DNA of 9,476 nt from an uncultured Maritalea sp. (GCA_913055925.1 CAJXLH010000087.1:1-9476); one strand, 5' to 3'. Positions 1 through 7,593 are shown, numbered from the stretch's first letter. The notes: a model not told the origin generated them from the sequence alone. Program-made: numbers and translations.

Positions 1-825
1 TTCCTGCATCACCAAAATCGAAATGCGACGGTTCGCAGCCAAATAAGGATCGTTCGGGAACAGAGGTTCCACATCGCCCTTGCCAACAACCGAATAAATG
101 CGCTCCGGCGGCAATCCAAACTCTTCCATCAAGCGGCGGATCACATTGGCACGGTCTGAGGATAGTTCCCAAGGGCCGTAAGCGCTTGCATTGTAGGTTG
201 CGCCCGCCGCTGTGTGACCCGTAACGCGAATTTGGTTGGGTAAGCTTTTTAAGATCGGTGTCATGATCTCAATCGCTTGGCGTGTCGCCTCATAAGGGTA
301 TTTCGAACCTTCGGGGAACATTGAGCGCCCTTCTTGGTCAACAATTTGGATGTGAAGGCCTTCTTCGGTTTCCTCAATCAACAAATTGTCGGCAACAAAA
401 GTGATTTCAGGCAATTCCTGCCAGGCTTGCCGCAAAGTGGTTGTGGCAAGCGCAAACTGGCGCGGAATTTCAACTTCTGATTTTTCAATATTGTGCGTAT
501 TGGCCTCAGGGCCTTGCTTTGTGCGGTTCGTGTGTCGAACGTCAGAAAACTCGGTTTGTACGTTTTGCTCTTCAGTAGTGACTGATTTCACAAAGTCGCG
601 CTGTGGGTTGCCATCACGTTCGATGATACCTGCGCGCGCTTGCACTTTGATAACGCCGAACGCGTCTTTCAATGAGCCGGCAACCACTTGCAGTTTTTCA
701 TCGTCTTGAATGGAAAAAGAAATAATCAAAACGAAGAAGCACACCAAAATGGACATCAGGTCAGCAAATGTGACCAGCCATTCTGGAATATCACTGCCGC
801 CACCGGCTTTCTTTTTCTTGGCCAT
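1..825 (-). CDS. motB: Flagellar stator protein MotB, PomB-like (C-terminus cut by window edge)
   Basis: This is the B subunit of the flagellar stator, an inner-membrane protein that carries the ion-binding aspartate and anchors the motor to peptidoglycan. My translation gives 275 residues from ATG at 825 without reaching a stop. A basic N-terminus (MAKKKKAGGG) is followed by one membrane segment at about 17-38 containing TFADLM, with the ion-binding Asp at 22. The segment after it (VAGSLKDAFGV, 48-58) resembles the plug region. A long linker leads to an OmpA-like peptidoglycan-binding domain at about 145-275, with MFPEGS, VTGHTA, LSSDRA and NRRISIL. Only a short C-terminal tail should be missing. 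The start has a GGAG ribosome site about 9 bases upstream and lies 32 bases after the motA stop, so the two genes form an operon. FADLM and the Cys seven residues after the Asp match sodium-type PomB better than E. coli MotB. Family assignment is firm; ion choice is inference. Confidence 0.93.
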   Translation of the reverse strand, partial: MAKKKKAGGGSDIPEWLVTFADLMSILVCFFVLIISFSIQDDEKLQVVAGSLKDAFGVIKVQARAGIIERDGNPQRDFVKSVTTEEQNVQTEFSDVRHTNRTKQGPEANTHNIEKSEVEIPRQFALATTTLRQAWQELPEITFVADNLLIEETEEGLHIQIVDQEGRSMFPEGSKYPYEATRQAIEIMTPILKSLPNQIRVTGHTAAGATYNASAYGPWELSSDRANVIRRLMEEFGLPPERIYSVVGKGDVEPLFPNDPYLAANRRISILVMQE

Positions 826-857
826 TCGTTTTGCTCCGTCGCGCCGAACTCCACCAA

Positions 858-1625
858 TTAGGCGGCTTCAGCTTCCTCTTCACGCATCTTTTCAGGCAAA
901 TATGCGGTGAGCATTTCTTTGATCAATGCAGGGCTCTTGCCATCGCGGATCGACATCACGCCGTCAATAATCAGCGTTTGGTTGATGTCCTCAACGTCAA
1001 GCTTTGCGGTCAATTTGTCTGAGATTGGCAGACAGATCAGGTTGGCAACTACCGCACCATAAAGCGTTGTCAGCAAGGCAATCGCCATCGCAGGACCAAT
1101 TGCAGATGGGTCGGACATGTTGGCAAGCATTTGCACCAGGCCGACAAGCGTACCGATCATCCCAAATGCCGGGGCCGCGTCACCTAGCGATTTGAAAACA
1201 CGCTGACCTTCTGAAAGGCGCGTGATGAATTGGTCCCGTTCCAATTCCATGGTCTCGCGAATAAATTCAGCATCATACCCATCAGCAATGTATTGAGCGC
1301 CTTTGGCTAGGTTTGGTTCTTCAACCTCAACATTTTCAAGACCAAGTGGACCGTTCTTACGCACGATGTCACCCATCTCAGCGATTTGTTCGATCAGCTC
1401 ACGCGGATCAACTTTTTTGTGGGTGAAGGCGACCTTGCCGCCTGTTGCAAATGCCGCAACGACACCTGCCAACGGAAAACGGATAAGGGTGGCTGCCAAG
1501 CCACCGCCAATAACAATCATCATGGATGGCGGATCGATAAACTGCGAAATTGACCCGCCCATAAAGATGGCGAGGAAAATAAAGCCGGCACCCGCAACCA
1601 TGCCAAGAATTGTGGCTAAATCCAT
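858..1625 (-). CDS. motA: Flagellar stator protein MotA, PomA-like
   Basis: This is the A subunit of the flagellar stator, a four-helix inner-membrane protein that forms the ion channel with MotB and pushes on FliG. It has 255 residues, close to Vibrio PomA. Predicted membrane segments lie at about 2-22, 34-52, 149-172 and 178-200, with a cytoplasmic loop between the second and third. Charged residues expected to contact FliG are visible as R89, K90 and E97 in RKNGPLGLE. PomA-like features are D31, the APAFGMIGTLVGLVQML segment (151-167), and T159 and T187, which match the two threonines near the sodium path of PomA. The start ATG at 1625 has TAAGGAG upstream. The gene is first in an operon with motB. 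The upstream spacer contains CtrA-like TTAA half-sites, consistent with cell-cycle control of motility as known in related bacteria. MotA/PomA identity is firm. Confidence 0.95.
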   Translation of the reverse strand: MDLATILGMVAGAGFIFLAIFMGGSISQFIDPPSMMIVIGGGLAATLIRFPLAGVVAAFATGGKVAFTHKKVDPRELIEQIAEMGDIVRKNGPLGLENVEVEEPNLAKGAQYIADGYDAEFIRETMELERDQFITRLSEGQRVFKSLGDAAPAFGMIGTLVGLVQMLANMSDPSAIGPAMAIALLTTLYGAVVANLICLPISDKLTAKLDVEDINQTLIIDGVMSIRDGKSPALIKEMLTAYLPEKMREEEAEAA

Positions 1626-1697
1626 TTTGACCTTACTCCTTACTGCAACCCGAAAACGCGGGCGCTAGGTCTGCTACTTGGGTCGCAGTGTAGCTTG

Positions 1698-1718
1698 TTA
1701 AGGCTAATCAGCTGTTAA
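1698..1718 (-). promoter_or_regulatory. Possible CtrA-binding site upstream of motA
   Basis: On the plus strand the segment reads TTAA, GG, CTAA, seven bases, TTAA. On the minus strand this gives TTAA-N7-TTAG followed by a further TTAA, one base away from the CtrA consensus TTAA-N7-TTAA. It lies about 75-95 bases upstream of the motA start codon. CtrA controls flagellar genes in many alphaproteobacteria, so the position makes sense, but the motif is short and AT-rich matches arise by chance. Confidence 0.35.
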
Positions 1719-1823
1719 TGAGGCAGGGCCATGTTGATGTTGGTCAGTAGGTGTCAAATCGGCTCAACACATTGAAGTTTCTTCGATTTCCCAAGATGTG
1801 TGATTTCACTTCTTATGGGTTCG

Positions 1824-1831
1824 TTAACCAT
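1824..1831 (+). promoter_or_regulatory. TTAACCAT, possible CtrA half-site upstream of beta-barrel gene
   Basis: The octamer TTAACCAT, a known CtrA half-site form in alphaproteobacteria, ends 48 bases before the preferred start codon at 1880. The next TTAA partner at N7 spacing is absent (TCGC instead), so only a half-site can be claimed. It lies in the divergent spacer between motA and the beta-barrel gene. Confidence 0.25.
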
Positions 1832-1879
1832 AATTCGCCAATATTGCGCACATTCGATTCACCATGTTTTGGGTGGCTT

Positions 1880-3067
1880 ATGTCCTCTCATCCTCACAAT
1901 AAAAGGCAGTTAAGCGTCGGCGTTTCCGCGGCGGTTTGCCTTTGCGTGTGGGGAAATGCGGCATCAGCACAGAATTTACTGCCCGGCTGGCAAGAGCAAT
2001 ATTCGGTTGAATTGCGCGGTGGCTTAGAACGCAGCAATTCTGGTTTTGAGCATATCATCACGATCACGCCGGAAGTGCGCCTTTTAAGAGAAGCAGACGG
2101 TCAAACCTATGAATTTGATGCTACTGCGGAAATTGATCAGACGGGCACAGATGCTGTTCGCATCAATTCGATTGGGATCGGCGGAACCGCTGGTTTGCGA
2201 TTGAGCCGAAACTCTAGCGCCTCGGTTTCGGCGCGATATGGCATCGGTCAGGCGCGACCAAGCGATCCTGATACGCCAACAGGGGTCGCGCAATCAGGGC
2301 ACACGCAAGAGCTTCAAGTTGGTGGTGCTTATGAGCAACAATTTGGTCGCTTTACCGGAAGTTTGCGTGGTGGATTTGGCCGTTATCAGCAGGCCAATAG
2401 TTTGCTGGCTGATAATAACTATCAATCAAACGCTGATCAGAACTATTGGGGCTCGCAAGTTGGCGGGCGCTTATCCTACCAATTCACGCCGCGGCTTGCT
2501 GCGTTTATCGATGCTGAATTGTCAAAGCAGATATATGATGCCGCTTCGACCAGCCTATCAGCAAAACGCAACAATTGGACATTTGAGACGCGCCTTGGCG
2601 GCACCTACACGTTGAATGAACAAATCAGCGCTGAAGCATCCGTTGGCATGGCCTTGCAAGACTATGATGATGCAAGTCTTGCTGATTTACGTCTTTACAG
2701 CTTTGATGCGTCCGCAAATTGGCAGATTTCGCCGTCTGGCGTGGTGACATTATCTTACGGTACAGAGCTTAACCCGACCCAACGTGCAGGCGAGGTGATG
2801 GAGATCCAAGACACCGCGCAATTGTCATATGCACATCGGTTCAACAATCAGTGGTCGGCGAGCGCATCGACGTCGCTTGAGACACGCAAATATCAGCAAA
2901 CGAGCGCTGAGGTGAAGACGTTTGGCGCCGCACTAGGCGTTGATTATCAAATTAATTCTGACCTATCCGCCTTTGCCAGCTACTCATATTCACTGCGTGA
3001 AGAAACGGCGGTCGCGCCTGAACGACGCCACCGCATTGAAGCTGGCCTGCGTTTCTCGCGGCCATAG
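1880..3067 (+). CDS. Secreted outer-membrane beta-barrel protein (BBP2-like)
   Basis: This is a probable outer-membrane beta-barrel of 395 residues. I start it at ATG 1880, because translation from there gives a standard signal peptide: basic HNKRQ, a hydrophobic stretch, then cleavage after ASA at about residue 31. The reading frame is open back to a GTG at 1751, but the added 43 residues would bury the signal peptide. The mature part is almost entirely alternating polar and hydrophobic stretches ending in aromatic residues (for example LRGGFGRYQQ, VTLSYGTEL, FASYSYSLRE), typical of transmembrane beta-strands. It ends in GLRFSRP, so the usual terminal aromatic sits three residues in. It resembles the putative beta-barrel porin 2 group, which occurs near exopolysaccharide genes. 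The ribosome site is weak (GGGTGG). Substrate is unknown; a passive or polysaccharide-related role is inference from the neighbouring galU and galE. Confidence 0.75.
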   Translation: MSSHPHNKRQLSVGVSAAVCLCVWGNAASAQNLLPGWQEQYSVELRGGLERSNSGFEHIITITPEVRLLREADGQTYEFDATAEIDQTGTDAVRINSIGIGGTAGLRLSRNSSASVSARYGIGQARPSDPDTPTGVAQSGHTQELQVGGAYEQQFGRFTGSLRGGFGRYQQANSLLADNNYQSNADQNYWGSQVGGRLSYQFTPRLAAFIDAELSKQIYDAASTSLSAKRNNWTFETRLGGTYTLNEQISAEASVGMALQDYDDASLADLRLYSFDASANWQISPSGVVTLSYGTELNPTQRAGEVMEIQDTAQLSYAHRFNNQWSASASTSLETRKYQQTSAEVKTFGAALGVDYQINSDLSAFASYSYSLREETAVAPERRHRIEAGLRFSRP

Positions 3068-3073
3068 AGTCGC

Positions 3074-3988
3074 TTAGGCTTTATCCTCAAATAGAGATTG
3101 GGCGATTGAACGGACTTCGTGTTTAAAGTCGTCCGCGATGTCTTCGCGGTCGAGCGCAAACACAACGTTTGCGGTCAAGAAGCCAACTTTAGAGCCACAG
3201 TCAAAGCTATGTCCGTCATATTTGACACCTGTGAAATTCTGCTGACCCATTAGGGTGACCATGGCATCGGTGATTTGAATTTCACCGCCAGCACCTTTGG
3301 TTTGCTTTGCCAATAGGTCGAAGATTTCAGGTTGCAGAATATAGCGACCAGAAATGATGAGGTTAGACGGCGCGTCTTCCACCGCTGGTTTTTCGACCAT
3401 TTTGGTGATTTCAAAACCTTCATCGGCCCCTTCACCGCGTCCCACAACGCCGTAGGAGCTGACTTCAGACTGCTCAACCTCTTCTACCGCAATAACGTTG
3501 CCGCCTTGCTCATTGTAGCTTTTCATCATCTGGCTCAAAACACCTGGTTTTGAGCGCATCAGCATATCTGGAAGCAAAAGAGCGAAAGGCTCGTTGCCGA
3601 CAATATCTCGCGCGCACCACACGGCGTGCCCCAGACCCATCGGCTCTTGCTGGCGGGTAAAGCTTGTTTGGCCCGGTCGCGGCAATCCTTCGGCCAGCAA
3701 ATCCAGCATGTCATTTTTCTTGCGCTGATGCAGGGTGATTTCCAGTTCAACTTGACGGTCGAAATGGTCTTCAATCACGCCTTTATTGCGCCCTGTAACG
3801 AACACAAAATGCTCAATTCCAGCTTCTCGTGCCTCATCAACAGCATATTGAATCAATGGCTTGTCGACCACGGGCAGCATTTCTTTTGGCATTGCTTTTG
3901 TGGCAGGCAAAAAGCGTGTGCCAAGTCCCGCGACGGGAAAAACGGCTGTACGAACTGGTTTAGGCAAACTGCGTTCCTTTTTTGTCAT
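3074..3988 (-). CDS. galU: UTP-glucose-1-phosphate uridylyltransferase
   Basis: This cytoplasmic enzyme makes UDP-glucose from UTP and glucose-1-phosphate, the precursor for exopolysaccharide, lipopolysaccharide core and cyclic glucans. With ATG 3988 it has 304 residues, the usual bacterial GalU length. The nucleotide-binding motif is GLGTRFLPATKAMPKEML (21-38). Further family motifs are VTGRNK (64-69), LPDML (139-143) with D141 as the likely metal ligand, MVEKP (197-201), SGRY (213-216), GGEIQITDA (234-242) and FDCGSKVG (262-269). A GTG start at 4045 would add 19 residues that do not look like GalU, so ATG 3988 is preferred, although its ribosome site is poor. The gene is divergent from galE and converges on the beta-barrel gene with 6 bp between stop codons. 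No intrinsic terminator was seen at its end. Often called exoN in rhizobia. Confidence 0.95.
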   Translation of the reverse strand: MTKKERSLPKPVRTAVFPVAGLGTRFLPATKAMPKEMLPVVDKPLIQYAVDEAREAGIEHFVFVTGRNKGVIEDHFDRQVELEITLHQRKKNDMLDLLAEGLPRPGQTSFTRQQEPMGLGHAVWCARDIVGNEPFALLLPDMLMRSKPGVLSQMMKSYNEQGGNVIAVEEVEQSEVSSYGVVGRGEGADEGFEITKMVEKPAVEDAPSNLIISGRYILQPEIFDLLAKQTKGAGGEIQITDAMVTLMGQQNFTGVKYDGHSFDCGSKVGFLTANVVFALDREDIADDFKHEVRSIAQSLFEDKA

Positions 3989-4010
3989 TTCGCTGACGAT
4001 GTAAGCTTTG

Positions 4011-4050
4011 CTTAGTGTAATCTCAACCCTCTTAGTGATAGACACAACCC
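4011..4050. repeat. Tandem direct repeat in galU/galE divergent spacer
   Basis: Two imperfect copies of CTTAGTG-N6/7-CAACCC lie side by side, at 4011-4029 and 4031-4050. The CTTAGTG starts are 20 bases apart, about two helical turns, so a protein could bind both copies on one face of the DNA. They sit midway between the galU and galE start codons and could act as an operator for both genes. I do not recognise the motif; function is inference. Confidence 0.4.
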
Positions 4051-4075
4051 GTTAACAAGAATTGAGGATGTTCTC

Positions 4076-5077
4076 ATGAGCGTTTTGGTTACCGGCGGCG
4101 CTGGCTATATCGGCAGTCACATGGTGTTGAGATTATTAGATGCTGGTGAAAAAGTCACTGTGCTCGATAATCTGGTAACGGGCTTCCAGTGGGCCGTTGA
4201 TGATCGTGCCGACTTTGTTGAAGGCGAAATTGGCGATGTGGAGTTTGTCACAGCGCTCATTCAAGAACGTAACATCAAATCGATTTTGCACTTCGCAGGT
4301 TCGATAGTTGTGCCCGAATCGGTTGAAAACCCTTTGAAATATTACGCCAACAACACCGCCAACACGCGCAACTTGATCGAAGCTGCGGTGAATGGTGGTG
4401 TGAAGCATTTCATTTTTTCCTCAACCGCAGCTGTTTACGGCATGACAGGCTCAGAGCCAGTGAGCGAAACAACCACGCTTAACCCGATGTCCCCCTATGG
4501 TCGCTCAAAACTAATGAGCGAGATGATGCTTGAGGATGTCGCGGCAGCCCATGACATCACCTATGGTGTTTTGCGCTATTTCAACGTCGCGGGCGCGGAC
4601 CCACAGGGCCGAACTGGTCAGTCGACGCCATTGGCGACGCATTTGATTAAAGTTGCCTGTCAAACCGCGTTGGGGCAACGCGATAAGATGAAGATATTCG
4701 GCACAGATTATGAGACTGCGGATGGCACCTGCGTCCGCGACTATATCCATGTAACAGATTTGGCCGAAGCGCATGCTTTGTTGCTCGACTATTTGCGCGA
4801 TGGCGGCGAAAGCACCACAATGAATTGTGGATATGGACGCGGCTATAGCGTTCGGGAAGTGGTCGATACCGTCAAAAGCGTCACGGGTGTTGATTTTGTT
4901 GCTGAAGAGAGCGCACGGCGCCCAGGCGACCCTGCTGCCATCGTTGCAAGCGCTGAACGCGTTCGCACAATACTCGGATGGAAGCCAAAGCATGAAGATT
5001 TGCGCGGTATTGTTGAGCGCGCACATGCATGGGAGAAATATCTACTGACGCGGAATGATCGCCCTGAAATTGGCTAG
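4076..5077 (+). CDS. galE: UDP-glucose 4-epimerase
   Basis: This cytoplasmic enzyme of the extended short-chain dehydrogenase family interconverts UDP-glucose and UDP-galactose using bound NAD. It has 333 residues, the normal length. The NAD-binding motif GGAGYIGSH is at 7-15. The catalytic set is the SST motif at 116-118, Tyr141 and Lys145 (YGRSK). Other GalE signatures are RYFNVAGADPQG (167-178), TCVRDYIHVTDLAEAH (218-233) and RRPGDPA (281-287). A GAGG ribosome site lies eight bases before ATG 4076. GalE acts directly on the product of the divergent galU, so the pair supplies UDP-sugars for surface polysaccharide; the rhizobial orthologue is often called exoB. The next gene follows after 48 bases on the same strand, so cotranscription is possible. 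Identity is firm; true substrate range (glucose or acetylglucosamine forms) cannot be read from sequence. Confidence 0.95.
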   Translation: MSVLVTGGAGYIGSHMVLRLLDAGEKVTVLDNLVTGFQWAVDDRADFVEGEIGDVEFVTALIQERNIKSILHFAGSIVVPESVENPLKYYANNTANTRNLIEAAVNGGVKHFIFSSTAAVYGMTGSEPVSETTTLNPMSPYGRSKLMSEMMLEDVAAAHDITYGVLRYFNVAGADPQGRTGQSTPLATHLIKVACQTALGQRDKMKIFGTDYETADGTCVRDYIHVTDLAEAHALLLDYLRDGGESTTMNCGYGRGYSVREVVDTVKSVTGVDFVAEESARRPGDPAAIVASAERVRTILGWKPKHEDLRGIVERAHAWEKYLLTRNDRPEIG

Positions 5078-5125
5078 ATTTTGTTCTAGCTAAGTTTTGA
5101 CTAAGGCTAAAAAGGGGACGGACCA

Positions 5126-6325
5126 TTGCGCGGATTGATTGCTGTTGTTTGTTTCCTTTTGATGTTTGGTGCTGGAATGGCCGCGCCGAACCAAAGCTTT
5201 GACGCTTTTGTAAAATCATTTGAGCAAAAGGCTGTCGCCGAAGGCATCAAGAAAAGCCTTTATCGACAGGTCACATCCGGGCTGACGCCTGACCCTTCCA
5301 TCAAAGTCGCGCAAGGTTCGCAGCCTGAGTTTGAACGGCCCATTTGGGACTATATTGATAAGCGTGTTACTGCCCAGCGGATCAAAATTGGTCGCGCGGC
5401 GTTTCAAAAAAACAAGTCAGCGTTTATGCGCGTTCAACAGGCCTATGGTGTCGATCCATATATGTTGGCTGCGATTTGGGGCGTTGAAACAGACTTTGGC
5501 GCGATTATGGATAATCCGCGCTATTTTAAACCGGTTCTGCGATCCTTGTTTTCTCTCGTGCATCAGCGCCGCGGACGCGTTGCTGCAGATGAAAAAGAAC
5601 TCATTGCGGCCTTGCGGATTATCCAAAATGGCGAAGCACCAAAAGGCGGATTGAAAGGCAGTTGGGCGGGGGCGCTTGGGCAGCTGCAAATTATGCCAAC
5701 CGCTTTTTTGACCCACGCGACTGATTTTGACCGTGATGGCATTCGCGACCCGCATAACTCGTTGGAAGATGCGTTGGCATCGAGCGCGAAATGGTTGTTG
5801 TCGCTCGACTATCAACCCGGTGCGGACTGGGGCTACGAAGTCGAATTGCCAAATGGCTTTGACTATTTGCTTGCAGGGCGCACGACGTTTCGGACCGTTT
5901 CTTTTTTCGCGCAACGTGGCGTGAAAAGGGTGAAGGGGCGTGAGTTTAAAGACTTAAGCGAGCAAGTCTTTTTGTATGTCCCGGCAGGGTCTAACGGACC
6001 GAAGTTTTTAATGACCCAAAATTATTTGGCGTTGAAGGGATACAATTTTGCAGATTCTTATGCGCTGGCGGTTGCTCATCTTACCGATCGACTTAAAGGC
6101 GCTGGGCCCTTGATCAATGATTGGCCGCGGAACGCAAAATTCCTCAATCGCCAACAACGCATAAATTTGCAGCAACGATTGATGGATCTTGGCTTTTACA
6201 GCGACAAGATCGATGGTCGATTTGGTCCCATCAGCCAAGAAGCGTTGCGCAAGTGGCAAGCGGCGAACGGGATGAAAGCAGACGGCTTTCCGACGGTTCA
6301 AATCTATAATAGTGTGATGCGATGA
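5126..6325 (+). CDS. mltB: Periplasmic lytic murein transglycosylase, MltB type
   Basis: This enzyme cleaves peptidoglycan glycan strands to leave 1,6-anhydro ends. It has 399 residues. A signal peptide is seen at 1-19 (hydrophobic core AVVCFLLMFGAGMA). There is no good lipobox, so the protein is probably soluble in the periplasm, unlike E. coli MltB. The SLT_2 catalytic domain spans about 24-325, with the likely catalytic Glu121 in GVETDFG, the motif SWAGALGQLQIMP (179-191), and an Asp-rich loop DFDRDGIRD (200-208) like the calcium site of Slt35. A C-terminal peptidoglycan-binding domain occupies about 343-398 (LQQRLMDLGFY, DGRFGP). The start is TTG at 5126: an in-frame stop lies at 5108-5110, a GGGGACGG ribosome site precedes it, and the next in-frame ATG codons would cut into the signal peptide. 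It overlaps the next gene by ATGA, so the two are translationally coupled. Confidence 0.92.
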   Translation: MRGLIAVVCFLLMFGAGMAAPNQSFDAFVKSFEQKAVAEGIKKSLYRQVTSGLTPDPSIKVAQGSQPEFERPIWDYIDKRVTAQRIKIGRAAFQKNKSAFMRVQQAYGVDPYMLAAIWGVETDFGAIMDNPRYFKPVLRSLFSLVHQRRGRVAADEKELIAALRIIQNGEAPKGGLKGSWAGALGQLQIMPTAFLTHATDFDRDGIRDPHNSLEDALASSAKWLLSLDYQPGADWGYEVELPNGFDYLLAGRTTFRTVSFFAQRGVKRVKGREFKDLSEQVFLYVPAGSNGPKFLMTQNYLALKGYNFADSYALAVAHLTDRLKGAGPLINDWPRNAKFLNRQQRINLQQRLMDLGFYSDKIDGRFGPISQEALRKWQAANGMKADGFPTVQIYNSVMR

Positions 6326-7524
6326 CTTTCTTTCGTGCGCAAATGGCCGCTTTGTTGGTTTTGGGTTTGTTGGTGTCTTTCGCGCCAGCGCCGCTTGGCT
6401 TTTCATTAGTTGATCAAGCCGTAGCGCAGGAACGTGTTTTGGTTGCACAAGCAGAGAAGAAAAAGCGTCGTTCGCTGTTTGATGTCTTGTTTGGCCGCAA
6501 TAAGTCCGCCAAAGAAACCAAGAAGACCACAACGAAGAAAAAGTCGACGTCTTCTAGTCGCCGTTCGTCAGCTAGCGTAACGACCATTCCCAAGATCAAA
6601 ATGATTGAGAAATCGCCTGACGCGAAAAAGCTTCTGGTGGTCGGGGACAGCTTGGCCATTGATCTCGCTAAGGCCCTAGATCGGTTTTATGCCAAAGACA
6701 CCGAGCTTGCGATTATTTCCAAAGGTGTTGGTTCATCTGGGTTCGTGCGTGACGATTATTTTGACTGGAACGGGGCGGTCAAAAAGTTTTTGGCTGAAGA
6801 GCAATTTGATATTGTCGTTGTGGCTGTGGGCATCAATGACCGACAAGATATTCGCGCTTCGGATGGTCGACACAAGCCTTTAACAGACGGCTGGAAAAAA
6901 GAATACGAAGCGCGGATCAACGGGTTTTTGCGTGAGCTAAGTGCAGCGAACAAACCAGTTGTTTGGATGGGTCTGCCGCCTATGAGCAAGTCATCCTACT
7001 CAAAAGCGATGAGCCAAATTTCCTCTTTGCACCGCTTGGCGGTGTTTGCGAATGGTGCGGAATTTGTCGATATTTACGAGCGGTTTGCAACGCCTGAGGG
7101 TAATTACACCTCGAAGGGACCGGACTTGAACGGCAATGTTGTCACCATGCGCAAAGGCGATGGTATTCACCTTTCCTCTGCAGGCAGTGACAAAGCGGCT
7201 TTCTTTATCGACAAGGCCGTTAAGCAGTTCTATCGCGGCGGTGAAATCAGCGTTGCGGTAGCCGATGTGCTGGCTGGGACTGCAGCCTATGATATGTTGC
7301 GTCCGCCGTTTCAGGGCATCGCGCAAATCCGCAAATTAGAGCTTGCCGGCGCTGTTGTTGATCTAAGTTCAAACCCTATTTCATCAACAGAGTTGGTTGT
7401 CGCGGTTGATGCGCGGGCAGAACCCCTGTCGCTTGACGCTATTTTTGCGGCGCCTCAAGGGCGGGCTGATGCCTTTGGCGTTGGTATCGTGCCTGAAGTT
7501 GAAGATGAGAGCGCTCAAAACTAG
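6322..7524 (+). CDS. Secreted SGNH-hydrolase-like protein (DUF459-like)
   Basis: This is a 400-residue protein with an SGNH/GDSL hydrolase fold of the DUF459 type. An N-terminal hydrophobic segment (about 8-29) followed by AVAQ suggests export, by signal peptide or anchor. Residues 46-85 form a very basic, Ser/Thr/Lys-rich linker (for example KETKKTTTKKKSTSSSRRSS). The catalytic domain starts near 100: block I VVGDSLA gives nucleophile Ser110, block III VGINDR gives Asn172, and DGIHLSSAG gives Asp280 and His283. The last 100 residues are not recognised. Such enzymes usually remove or transfer acyl groups on carbohydrates. Translational coupling to the transglycosylase suggests work on peptidoglycan or surface polysaccharide, but substrate is inference. 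The ATG overlaps the upstream stop. All catalytic residues are present, so the protein should be active. Confidence 0.85.
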   Translation: MTFFRAQMAALLVLGLLVSFAPAPLGFSLVDQAVAQERVLVAQAEKKKRRSLFDVLFGRNKSAKETKKTTTKKKSTSSSRRSSASVTTIPKIKMIEKSPDAKKLLVVGDSLAIDLAKALDRFYAKDTELAIISKGVGSSGFVRDDYFDWNGAVKKFLAEEQFDIVVVAVGINDRQDIRASDGRHKPLTDGWKKEYEARINGFLRELSAANKPVVWMGLPPMSKSSYSKAMSQISSLHRLAVFANGAEFVDIYERFATPEGNYTSKGPDLNGNVVTMRKGDGIHLSSAGSDKAAFFIDKAVKQFYRGGEISVAVADVLAGTAAYDMLRPPFQGIAQIRKLELAGAVVDLSSNPISSTELVVAVDARAEPLSLDAIFAAPQGRADAFGVGIVPEVEDESAQN

Positions 7525-7561
7525 GGCAATCGAACTGAGCTAGCAGGGGCTCCAAACGCCC

Positions 7562-7593
7562 AAAGAAAAAGGGGCCGCCTTGTCGGCAGCCCC
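7562..7593 (-). terminator. Intrinsic terminator of hsp20
   Basis: On the minus strand GGGGC, one mismatch, GCC (read as GGGGCTGCC on that strand) pairs across a five-base loop and is followed by TTTTTCTTT. It begins 26 bases after the hsp20 stop codon. In the plus direction the same hairpin, 46 bases past the end of the SGNH gene, is followed only by TCGTATATTT, so any termination of the envelope operon there would be weaker. Confidence 0.8.

Noticed and set aside
386..709. Plus-strand reading frame inside motB
   Set aside because: Opposite strand to a clear MotB coding region; the translated sequence has no recognisable feature.
1751..1879. N-terminal extension of the beta-barrel gene to a GTG codon
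   Set aside because: It would place 43 residues ahead of a clear signal peptide; ATG 1880 fits export better.
3989..4045. GTG start that lengthens GalU by 19 residues
   Set aside because: The extra residues do not resemble GalU and would cross one arm of the repeat pair; ATG 3988 gives the usual length.
5073..5090. Hairpin GCTAGA-TTTTGT-TCTAGC over the galE stop as a terminator
   Set aside because: The six-pair stem is AT-rich and followed by TAAGTTTTGA, not a T tract, so it is unlikely to stop transcription.
5097..5102. TTGACT as a -35 element for the transglycosylase gene
   Set aside because: A -10 at normal spacing would fall on the ribosome site just before the TTG start.
5417..5914. 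Long minus-strand reading frame inside the transglycosylase gene
   Set aside because: It is the shadow of a well-supported gene and shows no domain or ribosome site; the same applies to the other antisense frames at 4511-5026, 6008-6532 and 8504-8893.
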